DNA from: Escallonia rubra
Taxonomy: Eukaryota; Streptophyta; Magnoliopsida; Escalloniales; Escalloniaceae
NCBI GenBank assembly: GCA_033065855.1
Contig: JAVXUO010000057.1
Coordinates: 62,001 to 126,000, forward strand
Reading direction: 5' to 3'
Length of the DNA stretch: 64,000 nucleotides
The notes beneath the pieces were generated by a model. It did not search any database. It was not told where the DNA came from and was given only the letters and a program-made list of their open reading frames with translations. Made by a program: the position numbers and the translations under genes. Numbering within the stretch: the first letter of the stretch is position 1; every line of letters starts with the position of its first letter. Of the stretch, positions 48,581-59,868 are shown one piece after another.

Positions 48581-49769
48581 GCTCCGCTCGTAGTACTCCT
48601 GCACGAGGACCCCCCGCCACAGACTCTGGGTATTGAGCTCATGTTACCATTTGATCATCGACACCGCCAGGGCAATGACCCCCGGGTCACTCCGGGACGG
48701 GAGCAGGTCCTTGGAGGGCATCGCGCCTAGTCCACTTGGCAGCTGGCTACAGGGGCAACCCTCGTCACTGTCAGGGTCTCTGCGCGTCTCTTGACGCACC
48801 TTGTGGGATTCGATAAGGACTTGGACTGGAGGCTGGGGCAACGGGCTACTCTGACCATGCTACCGTAGTATGGCCAGTCTCCTCAGACAGGCAGAAGGAC
48901 GCTGCAAGGGCAGGACGACACGAACTCGGGGACCGACAATTCGACGGACAATCAAGACTGTGGGACCCCCTACAGCGACGTGTCACTCCCGGAGGACGAC
49001 ACCACTGCCAGCCCTCACGACCTGCCTAAGGAGCCTTGCCTTCAGCCCTTACTCCAGCCTTGCTGTCTCTCACTTTACCTACTTAGAAGCCAACTCAGAC
49101 TGCATCCCTTGTGGCACCTCGACGTGGCAAAGGTTTCCGCACCAAAAATAGGTTAGTATATTCATCGGGTAAAGTTTTAGAATATTTAGAATTAGTTTTA
49201 AATAATATAAGGCTTACTAATATAGGAATCAACTAGTGTAGAAACAAAGACTCCATCCAAGATAATATTAAAGACCTTTAGCAACAGTTTTATGTTTAAC
49301 ATCTAGTTTTTATAACTGTTATTTCGCATTGAAAACTTAATATGATAATTTGTGGCAAAAAGAAACTATTGTTGAGTTTTATTGTGTTTCTCGCTTCGCT
49401 TATTATATGAAAGTTTTGGAGTTATCTTACTAGCAACTGTAAAAACTTAAGCAATTGTTCTCTCTTACAGGTAACTGTAAATTGACTTATAGGCATGTAA
49501 AAGATTCTTTTATAAGTTTTTGCTCCTTTTTGACCAACAAATATGTTCCAAGGAAATCACTGAGGTCTAGGGTCAATCTAGGGCAAAGTCATAAATTCAT
49601 GCATTAAGTCAAGGCCAGTTACAAGATAAAATATATAATTACAGTAGAAATAAACAAGTCTTCTTTTGAGTGCGTCTTGATGTTATCCAAATATGAATTT
49701 TCTAAACTTTACCTTATTTATGCAACCTAAAATCAAACTCCATCAAAATGTTTACTGGGGCTAACAGAC

Positions 49770-52006
49770 GAGATGAAAAAGGTGATCACGGAAGGGCTCG
49801 TTCTCGCTCTTCCTGACTATGCTAAGGTGTGTGACGTACACACGTGTGCTTCCTACTTTTTATCTGGATAGTCTTAATATAAGAGGGGCATCTGGATCGT
49901 GTTCGAGAGTCGCAAGCTCAATGACATGGAACGGTGGTATACAGTGCAAGACAAGGAGATGGCAGCAATCGTTCATTGCCAACGGACTTGGAAGAGGAGT
50001 CAGTTCATGATTAAGACCGATAATATTGAGACTAGTTATTTCCAAACGCAAAGTAAGTTATTAAAGTCCTAAACAAGCTAGATGACAGGGCTTCTTGGCC
50101 GAGTTTGACTATGTCATGGAGTACAAGTCGAGCAAGGCCATTCTTATGGCAGATGCCCTAACTTGAAAGGCGGAATCGAATACCATGTCTAAGGCAAAAT
50201 AGGACATACTTAAGATGATGAAAAAGGCATGTAACATGACCCCCTAGCCAAGGGATTGTTAGAGCTTGTGACGAGTGGAAAGATGTAGCGCTTTTAGATA
50301 GAGGAGCATTTGTTCTACACCAAAGCTCGAATTGTGTTTGTTCGAATTGGTGTTTGTTCTACACCAAAGTGGGACAACTTAAGGAAGACCATCAAGGAGT
50401 GTCACGACATACTATGGGCTGGTTACCCAGGGCAACAACAGACTTATGCCATGGTGAAGGAACATATTATTGGCCCCAGATGAAGGATAAGGTCGAGGTA
50501 TATGTAAAGACTTGCCATGTGTGCCAATTAACAAGGTAGAAACCCAATTGCTTTTAAGACTATTTGAGGCTTTACTCATCCCGACACGTCCGTGAGAGAG
50601 TGTGAGAATGGCCATCATAACATGCTTGCCTAAGTTAGAGGAATATGGCTTAATAGTGGTAATCATAGATTGGAGTTGCACTTCTTTACAAGCTTTCACC
50701 TTCAAACTAAATAACGGACATACCAAAACGGATCACCATCTTGTTAGGATACTACTTGAGGCACTTAGTAGGTGTCAACCAGGCTGACAACCAGGCTGAC
50801 TGGGCTAATCTTCTGGATACAGTGGAGTTTTCTTATAAACTATGATGGAATGAGGCCAAAAGCTACAGCTTGCTTGAGATTACCATGGAATAACAACTGC
50901 CCACCCTCCATGTATTGGCAGATGAGTATTAGGAGAGAAGCATGTTGGCATTACAAGTGGCTAACACTTGGAATGAGCAAGCCGATGTTGCTCGATCATA
51001 CCTCAATAAAGTTACCCGAAAGATGAAAAAGTAGATGGACATTAGACGACGGCCTAAGGATTTCCACTCAGAGACTGATGTTGAAGCTACATAATTTAAG
51101 ACTCTGAGGAGGAACACAAGGGGTTAATAAAGAGATACAAAAGGGCTTTTCTTATCGTGGCTAAGGTTGGGAAGGTGTTTTATTGATTGGAGTTGCCGCT
51201 GCAACTCAAGATATATTTGGTCTTTCAAGCCAGCTTGTTAAAACCTTACCATGCTGATGTGGAAGACCTAAGCTGAAGATAAAGTCGTACGACACCAACA
51301 ACATTATCAAGTCCTATGACAAGAAAGCCAAGTACGGGCTAAGCAACAAGGTTGAGTAGAGATGAAGAGTTTGACCAACGAGGTACTACTCGATGAAATA
51401 GAAAGGATTTCCAGAGAGAGAAGCAACATAGGTCCAGCCAAAGACCTTTGGCATTTTCAGGTTATGATTGATCAATATCGAATGGAGGCTGCAATGAGAA
51501 CATCAATAGATTAGGTGAGGAAGAGTTTCTTGTACCTGGAAATTAGGCAAATTTTAGATGCTATGTCATGCAGACTTTAACTAGACACTTATGGAGACAC
51601 GACATGACAACTTTCTGGGATAACCTCAAGAATTTTTACTATTTCTTAGAGTCTTTAATTTACAATAGAGAATTCTAGAGACTTGTAGTACATGTAAATA
51701 TCTAGATTCTGTTATGAATAATTGTAGAGACGCATTGTACAACACAAAACAAATAGATCACCATCGTCCATCGAAAGTTGGATATGCATAAATAGGAGAT
51801 GCCATCTCTTGGCCAAACCATCTCAGCATTTTTCAAGCATTTTATCTTTCTTTGTGTTATATTACAAGAGTTCTCCCAAACACTCATTGCTCTTTATCTA
51901 GATCTTGTCCTCGTCCAGCCCAAGGAGTTAGGCTGAATTAGTATTGTAGTAGGGCCTCAAAAGTTCCAACTGCTGCACAGGCTTGGAATTGTCTAAGGTA
52001 GTAACA
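49770..52006 (+). mobile_element. Ty3/gypsy chromovirus remnant, 3' pol to 3' LTR
   Basis: Broken plus-strand translations follow the order of a Ty3 pol. An RNase H end reads AEFDYVMEYKSSKA (about 50100). The integrase zinc-binding region is at about 50395-50535 (YYWPQMKDKVEVYVKTCHVC). The integrase core and C-terminal part run to about 51240 (GLIKRYKRAF, then SSLLKPYHADVED). A chromodomain trace follows near 51380-51510 (AKDLWHFQ). The LTR is about 51531-52006, with ends TGTAC and TAACA. Stops and frameshifts are everywhere, and no 5' LTR is seen. The family match and its order are clear; ends are approximate. Confidence 0.8.
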
Positions 52007-52252
52007 TTATGCTTGCTTTTCAGACTTTTTTTGGTTAATTTTGAGATGGAAAACCCCTTGATGAAATCGCCTACTGGTCTTGATTTACTATTAAAGTCGT
52101 CTGAAACCAAAAGTTTTTACCTAGCCAACAACATTAACAATCACAGCGACATACCATTACAAAATTCCAGTATTGAGATGATCGACATCCAATCTATGGG
52201 CTATGTAAGTCTTAAAGACATGATGTCGTCATCATTGTTATCGAGCATGTAG
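51983..52252 (+). other. Short open frame of unknown origin
   Basis: An 89-codon frame that begins in the end of the Ty3 LTR. Its later part (SSIEMIDIQSMGYVSLKDMM) looks protein-like, with no low complexity, and ends in TAG. It may be the tail exon of a fragmented host gene, but I recognise no family, and the first third overlaps LTR sequence, so the start is unsupported. Confidence 0.3.
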
Positions 52253-52831
52253 CTATGTAGCCGGAAGGATATGCTTAACTTCTCTATTGTTTAATGCAGT
52301 AGAGTACTCATTTATGTCTCCTAAGTTGGGCTTTTTTAGACCATGTATTGCATCATCTGGTCAAACTAGATGCAATCCACTCTTATTGCATTCATAGAAT
52401 GCACAAGTCTATTGTATATATTATAAAAGAAAAGCAAAAAATATAATTTTACTATGTATCTCTTTTTCGTTTCCGTAGCTCATACCCGTAAGCCCAAAAA
52501 GCGTGAGGGTAAGATGAGAAACTTTCTTCCACTACTTACGAAACATTTTTGAGCCTTATAACATACAGTTCTACCTACGATGATATATCTTCCAAATTCA
52601 ATTAGAAGACAATACCATTTTACCATTTGTAGATTTTTTGTACTTTACACATGGAAGTTTGTCATAATCCTGATCCTACTTAACGGAAACTGGCGTCGAA
52701 CTCACAATTTGAACATTCTGTCAATGGAATTTTGTTTTTAGGAGGATTTGGTGATAAAATTGTATAACTACATACTCTTTCCAATCGTCAGCATTTCGTC
52801 CGCTACACAAGTTGTTTCCAATAGATTAGGC

Positions 52832-54340
52832 TGTAACGCCCGGAACTTTTAGGTGTCGATAAAATTTTATTTTTACCTTAATCTAATTAAATTAGGGTCT
52901 TTTTGTAATGTTAAAGGTTGTGGGTGAAATATGAAGAATTGACTAAAGTGCAAGGGGTTTTTTAAGAAAATTTAATTCTTTTTAGGGTTAGTATAAATAC
53001 CCTAATGTAGTTTTTAGCCGTCAAAGACAATTTAGTAAGCCTCCTTGTACGTGAAAGCTAGTGAGTGAAAGAAAGAGAAAGAGGAAGCTTCTAAGGCATG
53101 AATTTTTAAGGTAAATCCCTGGTCTCTTCTCTTTAATTTTAGCTATTCTTTTGGGTATTTTAAATTATGGTTTCGTGTGTGTTTTAGAGGGGTATCAATG
53201 TGTGAGTGCTAGGGTTTGTGTGTGTATGGTATGTGTTTCAGAGGGTGAGATGTGTGTGTTTTTTTAAAGAAGACTGATGTAGAGTAGCATAAGAGTGGGT
53301 TAGATTTTTTCAATATCTCTTTCATTACTAACCTTATTGTGTCCACTACAACTTTTTCAGTTTTAAGTTTTCTCAAAACGTTTTCATATTGAAAAATGAC
53401 CTTAAAATCAATTCACTGTAGAAGTCCAGAATTTTCGTTTTCTGGCAACCACTTCGATTTGTCATATAAAATTCATTACTCATTGGTTTTTTGTGAAATT
53501 TATATTTATAGAAACCTCAAAAACTCTTCTTTAAATTTTAGTTTTGATTTTTCTGGGATTCGTAGTATTTCTACTCCAAAATAACCATTGAACGAAACTG
53601 GCCTATGCAGAGATGTGCTGTTTCTATCAGCCACTTCGATTTATTATAGAAAATTCATTACACATTGAATTTTTTTTATTCTTATATTTTTGAAAACCTC
53701 AAAAAGTCTAATTTAAATTTTTGGCTACGAGTTTTCTTATATTCGTCATTTTTGTGCCTCAAAATGATCAATATACAAAACTAGGATTTGTTGAAAAATG
53801 CTACTTCTAGAATTACAGACCAGTCCATTGCCTAAAATTTTTAAGCCATTTTTGGGCAAAGTACAAAACAAAAACTCCACTTATTTTTTTGAAACCTTTA
53901 ACACATAACTTTCTAGAATTCTTTTGGGCATGCAAAGGCCCTGAAATGATTTTATTTTGAAATTTTGGTTTTCAAATTAATTGGCATAGTAAACAAAGTT
54001 ACTTCTAGCCAAAAAAATTATACTGATCTGATCTTATTAAGATGCTTGAGTTTCTGAAATTTTAGGTCATTCTGGTACCGTTTGATATACTTTTGAAATA
54101 AAATCCTTAGCGTTCAATTTAAGGAGTGGTTAAGGGTTCCAGATGAAAAATTTCCAGAAAGGTCTTTTTTGTGTGTGTGTCTAAAAACCCACCTAGTCGT
54201 TTAAAAGAGTGTTTTGAGTTGTTTTTGGGGGTGTAGTGGTGTGTTAGGTGTTAGGAGTATTTTGATAATTTGGCACAAGTTTGGGGGCATTTTGGTAATT
54301 TTTCCTGCGAGGGGTATATTGATAATTTTACATACCCGGT
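52832..54340 (+). mobile_element. Possible solo LTR of a Ty3/gypsy element
   Basis: Starts TGTAACGCCCGGAACTTTTA, an opening seen in many plant Ty3 LTRs. It contains a TATA-like GTATAAATA at about 52991-52999 followed by a leader-like stretch. The rest is AT-rich and includes two related blocks (about 53440-53580 and 53620-53760), both with CCACTTCGATTT followed by AAATTCATTAC. No PBS, pol or matching second LTR was seen. The right end is a guess. Confidence 0.35.
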
Positions 54341-54441
54341 GATCGGGTCATTGTTAGAGTAAGAATGAGTTGGTACAAGGTTTATGATATCATAGAATAA
54401 ACTTTATTCTGATAATTAAAATGTTCCGTTTAGGTTAACAA

Positions 54442-54921
54442 ATGAGTGATTATTGTAAGGAGTTGAGGAAAAGTAATCTAGGGAGCACAATTGTGATTAT
54501 AACAGACCCTGACAACTATGTCCATGAGACTTTCAAGAAAGAGATTTACATAGAAGCTTATGAACATGTTATTCATGCTTTCAGTGGTCAACAAGTGTGG
54601 AATAACACTCCCTTACCTAAGATTCTTCCTCCCCACCATAGAGTGCAACTTTGAAGACTTAAATTAGCAAGAAGAAGAGGTGTGCATGAGCTTAGGAAAG
54701 AGGGTGACAAACTTTTTAAACTGCATCTCAAGCCTGACACTGTGAAATGTTCATTGTGTGGAAACCTTGGACATAACAAAAGAACATGTGCTAAGAGAAG
54801 GATGATAGAAAGGCAGACCAGTCAAGGTCCAACCCAAATGATGGAGAGACAAGTAGTGGGAATGCAATGGGAGCAACTCATGACCAAAGGCAAGAAAATG
54901 AAGAAGCAAGGAGGGAAATGA
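54442..54921 (+). pseudogene. MULE transposase remnant, C-terminus with CCHC knuckle
   Basis: One frame with a single internal TGA (54652-54654). It opens SDYCKELRKSNLGSTIVII, like the segment before the catalytic core in MuDR-type transposases. It then moves directly to the C-terminal region (KKEIYIEAYEHVIHAFSG, W, then LPKILPPHHR, a stop, RLKLARRRG). A zinc knuckle C-SL-C-GNLG-H-NKRT-C follows at about 54751-54792. The usual DDE catalytic domain between these parts is missing, so an internal deletion seems likely. After 54921 a lysine- and glutamine-rich tail continues with stops to about 55050. Confidence 0.75.
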
Positions 54922-55406
54922 AAGAGCAAGGTAGGGAAATAGAGGGTAAAGGCAGAGAAATGAAAGTCCAAGCCATAACAATCAGATTCCAAAGCATGAA
55001 AATGCAAGGGCAAGGCAAGGTAACCCGGGGCAAGGCAGGGTAGAGTCAAGCTACTTGTAAGTTTCTTATTCAGTATATTATTAGGTTATTATCCCTATAT
55101 ATATTCACTGTTGTTTTAATAATGTTGCAGATAAGAAAGGCAAAAAATTTATTGGTCCCATATTGTTTTCTACTGCAGCATGCCACACGCCAAGTAAACA
55201 TGCAACATTCTACACCAAAGGTCAACCTACAACATTCAAGTTAACCTAACATGGCAGAGACTTCAAGTCAAAATTTAAGTTATGTAGGTACTAACTATTT
55301 CCATGTTTAGTTGTGTTTCCAATTTATCGTCTCTCATTGTGTTTAATTTTTTTGTGAGTAGAGGATGAGTTCAAGCCAACCATTACCTATGAGATCATAT
55401 AACTAA

Positions 55407-56195
55407 ATTTTGTGAGTGTTATATGCTTGTAGCCACGCCGGGCTTGTTGAAGAGGGTAAGTACTATTTTGGATTGATGAAAGAATACAAGATTGAGGCAA
55501 GTTATCAACATTATGCTTCCATAGTGGACTTGCTCGGTCGTACCGGGAAATTGCAGGAAGCTGTTTCGATCTTCAAGGATTTGCCCAAACAACCAATGTA
55601 ATCTGTATAGGGAGCTTAATTGACGGGGTACCAGATTAATAGGGACACAGAATTGGCAATTTATGCTGCTAATAGGGTCTTCGAGTTAGGTCCTGTAAGT
55701 CCAGGGTTGCACATGCTATTATCGAATGCCTATGCAGGTGTTGAAAGATACGAAGAGGCAGCTAAAGCATGGAAGATGTTAAGGGACAAAGGAATGAGGA
55801 AGGAAACATGTTTAAGATGGGTTGAGAATGGAAATACGATTCATACTTTTGAAGCAGGGGATATGCGCCAAATATATCAAAAGTTAGAGGAATTATGAGA
55901 TGAAATGGAGCGAGTTGGTTATGTTGCGGACACTAGTTTTGTGCTATAAGAAGTAGGCGGTGAAGAGAAAAAATTGCAATTAGATATCACAGCGAAACTC
56001 GCCATAGCATTTTCCTTGATCACGTTCCCACCTGAAAGGCCAATCAGAGTTATGAAGAACTTGCGCGTGTGTGTTGATTGTCATGAGGCAATAAAGTTTA
56101 TGTCCAAATGCATGGGAAACGTCATAATTATGAGGGATAACAATCAATTCCATCAGTTTGAGGATGGAAAATATTCATATGTGGACTATTGCTGA
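55407..56195 (+). pseudogene. Broken copy of the DYW PPR gene, C-terminal half
   Basis: Aligns closely with about 38908-39707 of the intact gene, from the counterpart of LLYACSHAGLVEEGKYYF to the terminal stop. By eye nucleotide identity is near 90 percent. There are premature stops near 55600 and 55897, another near 55950, and small indels around 55970 and 56000. The DYW end has decayed: C-S-C-G-D-Y-W has become Y-S-Y-V-D-Y-C, losing the zinc ligands. The N-terminal half is absent. Homology continues a few bases past the stop codon, so this is a genomic duplicate rather than a processed copy. Confidence 0.9.
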
Positions 56196-56919
56196 TTGAA
56201 ATGTCTAACTAGTGAGTGCGAGAATGGGGCCACTTCTATCGAGTTTAAGGGCTTAGCTCTCGAACACTCATGAAAAACAAGATATTAATTACAAGCCTTT
56301 CATTGTAGCAGTTGTCTTCTCGATTTGTGTATGGATAGGAGTTCCATGTGTGATATGTGACTGGTTAGTCAACAAGGATCGATGATTCAATGTTAATCAA
56401 CCACACTATTCATATTAGCCTTTTTATATAATCAGTAAGTGAAGATTCAAGTTGTAAGGCATCTTCACTTATGCATGTACTTCATTGAATAATAAGATAT
56501 GTTATTTTTGTATTTCAATTTTAAAAAAAATGTTGGGGATTGTTGATGTTTTCCAACATATTACTCCCAAGTGTGTTTGTTCTAGGGATTATTTTAGGTG
56601 TGAAAATGATAATATGAATCGAAGGTGAAGAGGCAAAGAGGAATCCCATGTATAAGAGAAATGGAAAAGTAAGTGGGTAATGTAATAAGAAGCCCCATTT
56701 ACTTATTTATTTGTGTGGTATGCTAAGGTGTGTAGAATTACATGGAGTATGATGTGAAGCACCATACGAGAAACTATCACATGCACGCGTGCGTGTTAGG
56801 GTAACAGTGGGCTGTGAGGTGCAATGTTTTCGCTTCGATAGTGCACTTTGCATTTCGCACGTGCGCATCATCGCGAGACGTGATTGGATGCCTTAAAGTT
56901 TTCTTGATCGAGTATGGGA
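56196..56919. other. Intergenic, no feature recognised
   Basis: AT-rich sequence between the PPR pseudogene and the minisatellite region. No open frame with family resemblance and no terminal repeats were seen. Confidence 0.5.
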
Positions 56920-57245
56920 CATGGCTACCTTGGCCGGTGCTCGGCTTGGCTGCCTTGGCCGTTGCTCGGCCTATCTTGCCTAAGCTCACTTCACCTTGCT
57001 TGGTCGTGGTTGCCTTGGCCATACTTGGTCGTGGCTGCATTTGCCTTGCTCGGCCGTGGCTGCATTGGCCTTACTCAGCCTTGGCTGCCTTCGCCTTGTT
57101 CAACTTTGATTGGCCTAGGCTGCCTCCACCTTGTTCATCTTTGATTGGCCTAGGCTGCCTCGGCCTTGCTTAGCCATGGCTACCTTGGCCTTGGCGTCCT
57201 CGACCTTGCTTGGCATTACTTGTCCATGGATGGCTACCTTGGCCG
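56920..57245. repeat. Minisatellite arm A
   Basis: Irregular tandem repeats of TTGGCCGTGGCTGCC and CCTTGCTCGGCC type on the plus strand, with unit length near 15-30 bp. The same unit in reverse complement makes arm B at 58225-58735. Frames through it read as strings of L, P, W, A and G on either strand and are not genes. Confidence 0.8.
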
Positions 57246-58224
57246 AGTGTATGGCCTTGTGCGTGGCGAAGCCAAAGGAAACTTTAAATTGAGGCCCGCA
57301 GCGATACTGACGTGCAAGCCGTTCGTCTGACTTAGGGTATAAGGGCAAAAGACTAATTGAATTGTCTAGTAGTTGGTTCCCTCCGAAGTTTCCCTTAGGA
57401 TAGTTGGAGCTCGTTGCAAGTTTTATAAGGTAAAACTGATGATTAGAGGTATTAGGGGCGCAACGCCCTCAACCTAATCTCAAATTTTAAATGCGTAGGA
57501 CAGCTGGGCTACTTCATCGATCCTTGCCAAGGAATCAAGAACTCCAAGTGGTCCACGCTTAGTTTGGGCAAATGGAGGCGAAGATACCCCCATGCCCGCG
57601 TAAGTTTCAATATCTCATAGATTGAGCATCGTCTCCATGGGCCGTGCAGGCGTCGCAACAAGTTGAGATGGGCAATGATCACGAGGCAAGGTCGATGCGG
57701 CTCTGCCCATTACTGCCATGATTCATGATAACTCGACGAATTGCACGGCCCTCGTGCCGGCGACGCATCATTCAAGCTCTGCCCTATCAACTTCCGGTGG
57801 TAGGATAATGGCTTACTATGGTGGTGACGGGTGATAGAAAATTAGGGTTCGATTTACGAAAGGGGAGGCTGAGAAACAGCTCCAACATCCAAGGAAGTTA
57901 GTAAGACTAAGGTAGCCTAGGCCAAGCAAGACCAAGGCAGCCAAGGGCGAGGCAAACGTTAAGGCCAAGCCACACCACGCCATTGATGTGTTATGCCTTG
58001 GCCCAAAAACAATGCTCGACAACCTCAATGTTGTGAGGGTTTTAGTCACGGTAAGGCCAAGCCATGCCCATGCCATGCGATGGTAAAAAACCAGGGCGTC
58101 GCAACCTCAATAGTGCTAGATTTCTTGTCCAAGCCACACCCATGCCTTGCGTTGGCCAAAAAAGTGGGGTGTGGCAACCTCAAAATGAGGTTTCTATTCA
58201 TTTTTAAGTCAGGTATACAAGGCC
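57246..58224. other. Spacer between the inverted minisatellite arms
   Basis: Unique-looking GC-moderate sequence without a recognised gene. Near 57970-58190 there is a loose duplication of a block with CCATGCCTTG and GGCAACCTCAA motifs. It may be the interior or LTR of a rearranged retroelement, but no diagnostic domain was seen. Confidence 0.4.
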
Positions 58225-58735
58225 ACAGCCACGTACAAGGCCAAGGCAACCATCCATGACCAAGCACGCCCGAGGCAGCCATGGCCAAACAATGTCGAGG
58301 CAGCTTAGGCCAAGCAAGGTCGAGCAAGGCGAAGGCAGCCAAGGCAGAGCAAGGCCAATGAATCCATAGCCGAACAAGGCCAAGGCAGCCTAGGCCAAGC
58401 AAAGGCCAAGGCAGCCACAACTAAGCAAGGCCAATGTAGCCTAGGCCGAGCAAGGCCAAGACATCCAAGGATGAGCAAAGCCAAGGCAGCCATGGCCAAG
58501 CAAGGCCAATACAGCCTAGGCCAAGCAAGACCAAGGCAGCCAAGGCTAAGTAAGGCCAAGGCAGCCAATGCCAAGCAAGCCATGACCAAGCATGGCCAAG
58601 GCAGCCACGACCAAGCAAGGCCAGGACAGCCACGACCAAGCAAGGCCAAGGCAGCCTAGGCCAAGCAAGACGAAGGCAGCCACAACCAAGGTAGCTAAGG
58701 CCAAGCAAGGCCTAAACCAAGCAAGCCATTGCATA
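58225..58735. repeat. Minisatellite arm B, inverted relative to arm A
   Basis: Tandem CCAAGGCAGCC and AGGCCAAGCAAGG units, about 25 bp, on the plus strand, the reverse complement of arm A units. About 20 imperfect copies. Long frames on the minus strand here are repeat artefacts. Confidence 0.85.
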
Positions 58736-58811
58736 TACGTGTGTTTCTTTTATCTTGTCCATATTCTTCCCATCTCCCTCATCTCCCTACCTAAATAAGC
58801 CTATTTTATTG

Positions 58812-58881
58812 CAGGAATATACAACACAATAGTTTTTCTGGGGCTTTACCAAGTCAGTTTAAGAAAATTCACAACTTATGG
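58812..58881 (+). pseudogene. Trace of a leucine-rich-repeat coding sequence
   Basis: One frame reads NSFSGALPSQFKKIHNLW then stop, fitting the plant-type LRR consensus of receptor-like kinases (N-x-F-S-G-x-L-P). It is only about 20 residues long, with no continuation in any frame that I can see. Confidence 0.35.
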
Positions 58882-58929
58882 TAAAAAGCACTACTTTTAG
58901 CATTATGGATTAACCCATTCACTAGCATA

Positions 58930-59560
58930 AGATCTTTATGTCGTCGCTGGACAGCGGTTTCCAAAGGAGGACCTTTTTTGAAAAAATGGTTAATTCTTAT
59001 AGGTACTGTCTGTTTAACATCTATTGTAGCTGCAAGTTATGCAGCAATAAGTGTTGTCTATCATCGCTCGAGAGCAAGAAAGATCAAAAGTTGTGTAGAA
59101 AGAGACGAAGAAGAAACAAAAGTAGGAAAATAAGAAGATAAGGATGACGACTAACCAAGAGCAGCAATGTGCTCATCTTTCAAACCTAACTTCAACGTTT
59201 TCAGTGAGGAAGATGAAAAAAATTAAGTCCCCATTCACGATGTTGTTGCGCATAATCGGCCTGGAATTCTTTTAATACACTTGGGTGGGCACAAAGTCTG
59301 TAGGAACAAGGAGAAGTCCAGTTGTAGATACTTTGGTTTCCTTGCTTGCCATGATAGAAAAAGAGAAATATTTGGCTTCTGTATCAAAGTCTTGAGTTCG
59401 TCATGGAATTTGGGCTGTTGTCATAGAACCTTTAAGCCAGAACTTTGGAGTGAAGGGTTTAGTTGAATCTGTCAGCATCGTAAATTGCGAGGAGATGGCA
59501 AGAATCAGGTTTGGTGTTGAAGGTATCGTGGATAGCAGCCACAAACCTTAGGACTTTTGC
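58930..59560 (+). pseudogene. Fragments of an unidentified host-type gene
   Basis: Two protein-like stretches in different frames. At about 58970-59135 the frame gives KKWLILIGTVCLTSIVAASY, a membrane span, followed by basic and acidic residues. At about 59285-59530 another frame gives RRSPVVDTLVSLLAMIEKEK, one stop, then IWAVVIEPLSQNFGVKGLVE and SIVNCEEMARIRFG. A possible intron end (TTTTCAG) lies between them near 59200. I do not recognise the family. It could be a decayed gene or an old captured fragment. Confidence 0.4.
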
Positions 59561-59868
59561 GCCTCAAATTGGAGAAGACGTCATAATTATGAATGGATCT
59601 TATAGACAACAATAAGGAATCAAATTATCACTATATTTATTCTTTTTTCTGCTTATTTCCAAGTGCAGTATAATCCCAAGTGATTCTGAGTTTGTTTTCC
59701 TACCAATTGGGACACTCCCTTCACCACCAGACTATTTTTCGTTCAAAACTTCCTCCTTTGGCACGTGCATTATCCCCAGTTCTGCATACACATACTAAGT
59801 TGTGACTCAGATTCTAGAATAGGAAATCATCGTACATTAATCATAAGTAGCCCGAAAAGCAAGCATAA

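Noticed and set aside
58305-58734. Long open frames on both strands with L, P, W, A and G repeats
   Set aside because: They are read through the 25-bp minisatellite; composition and period explain them.
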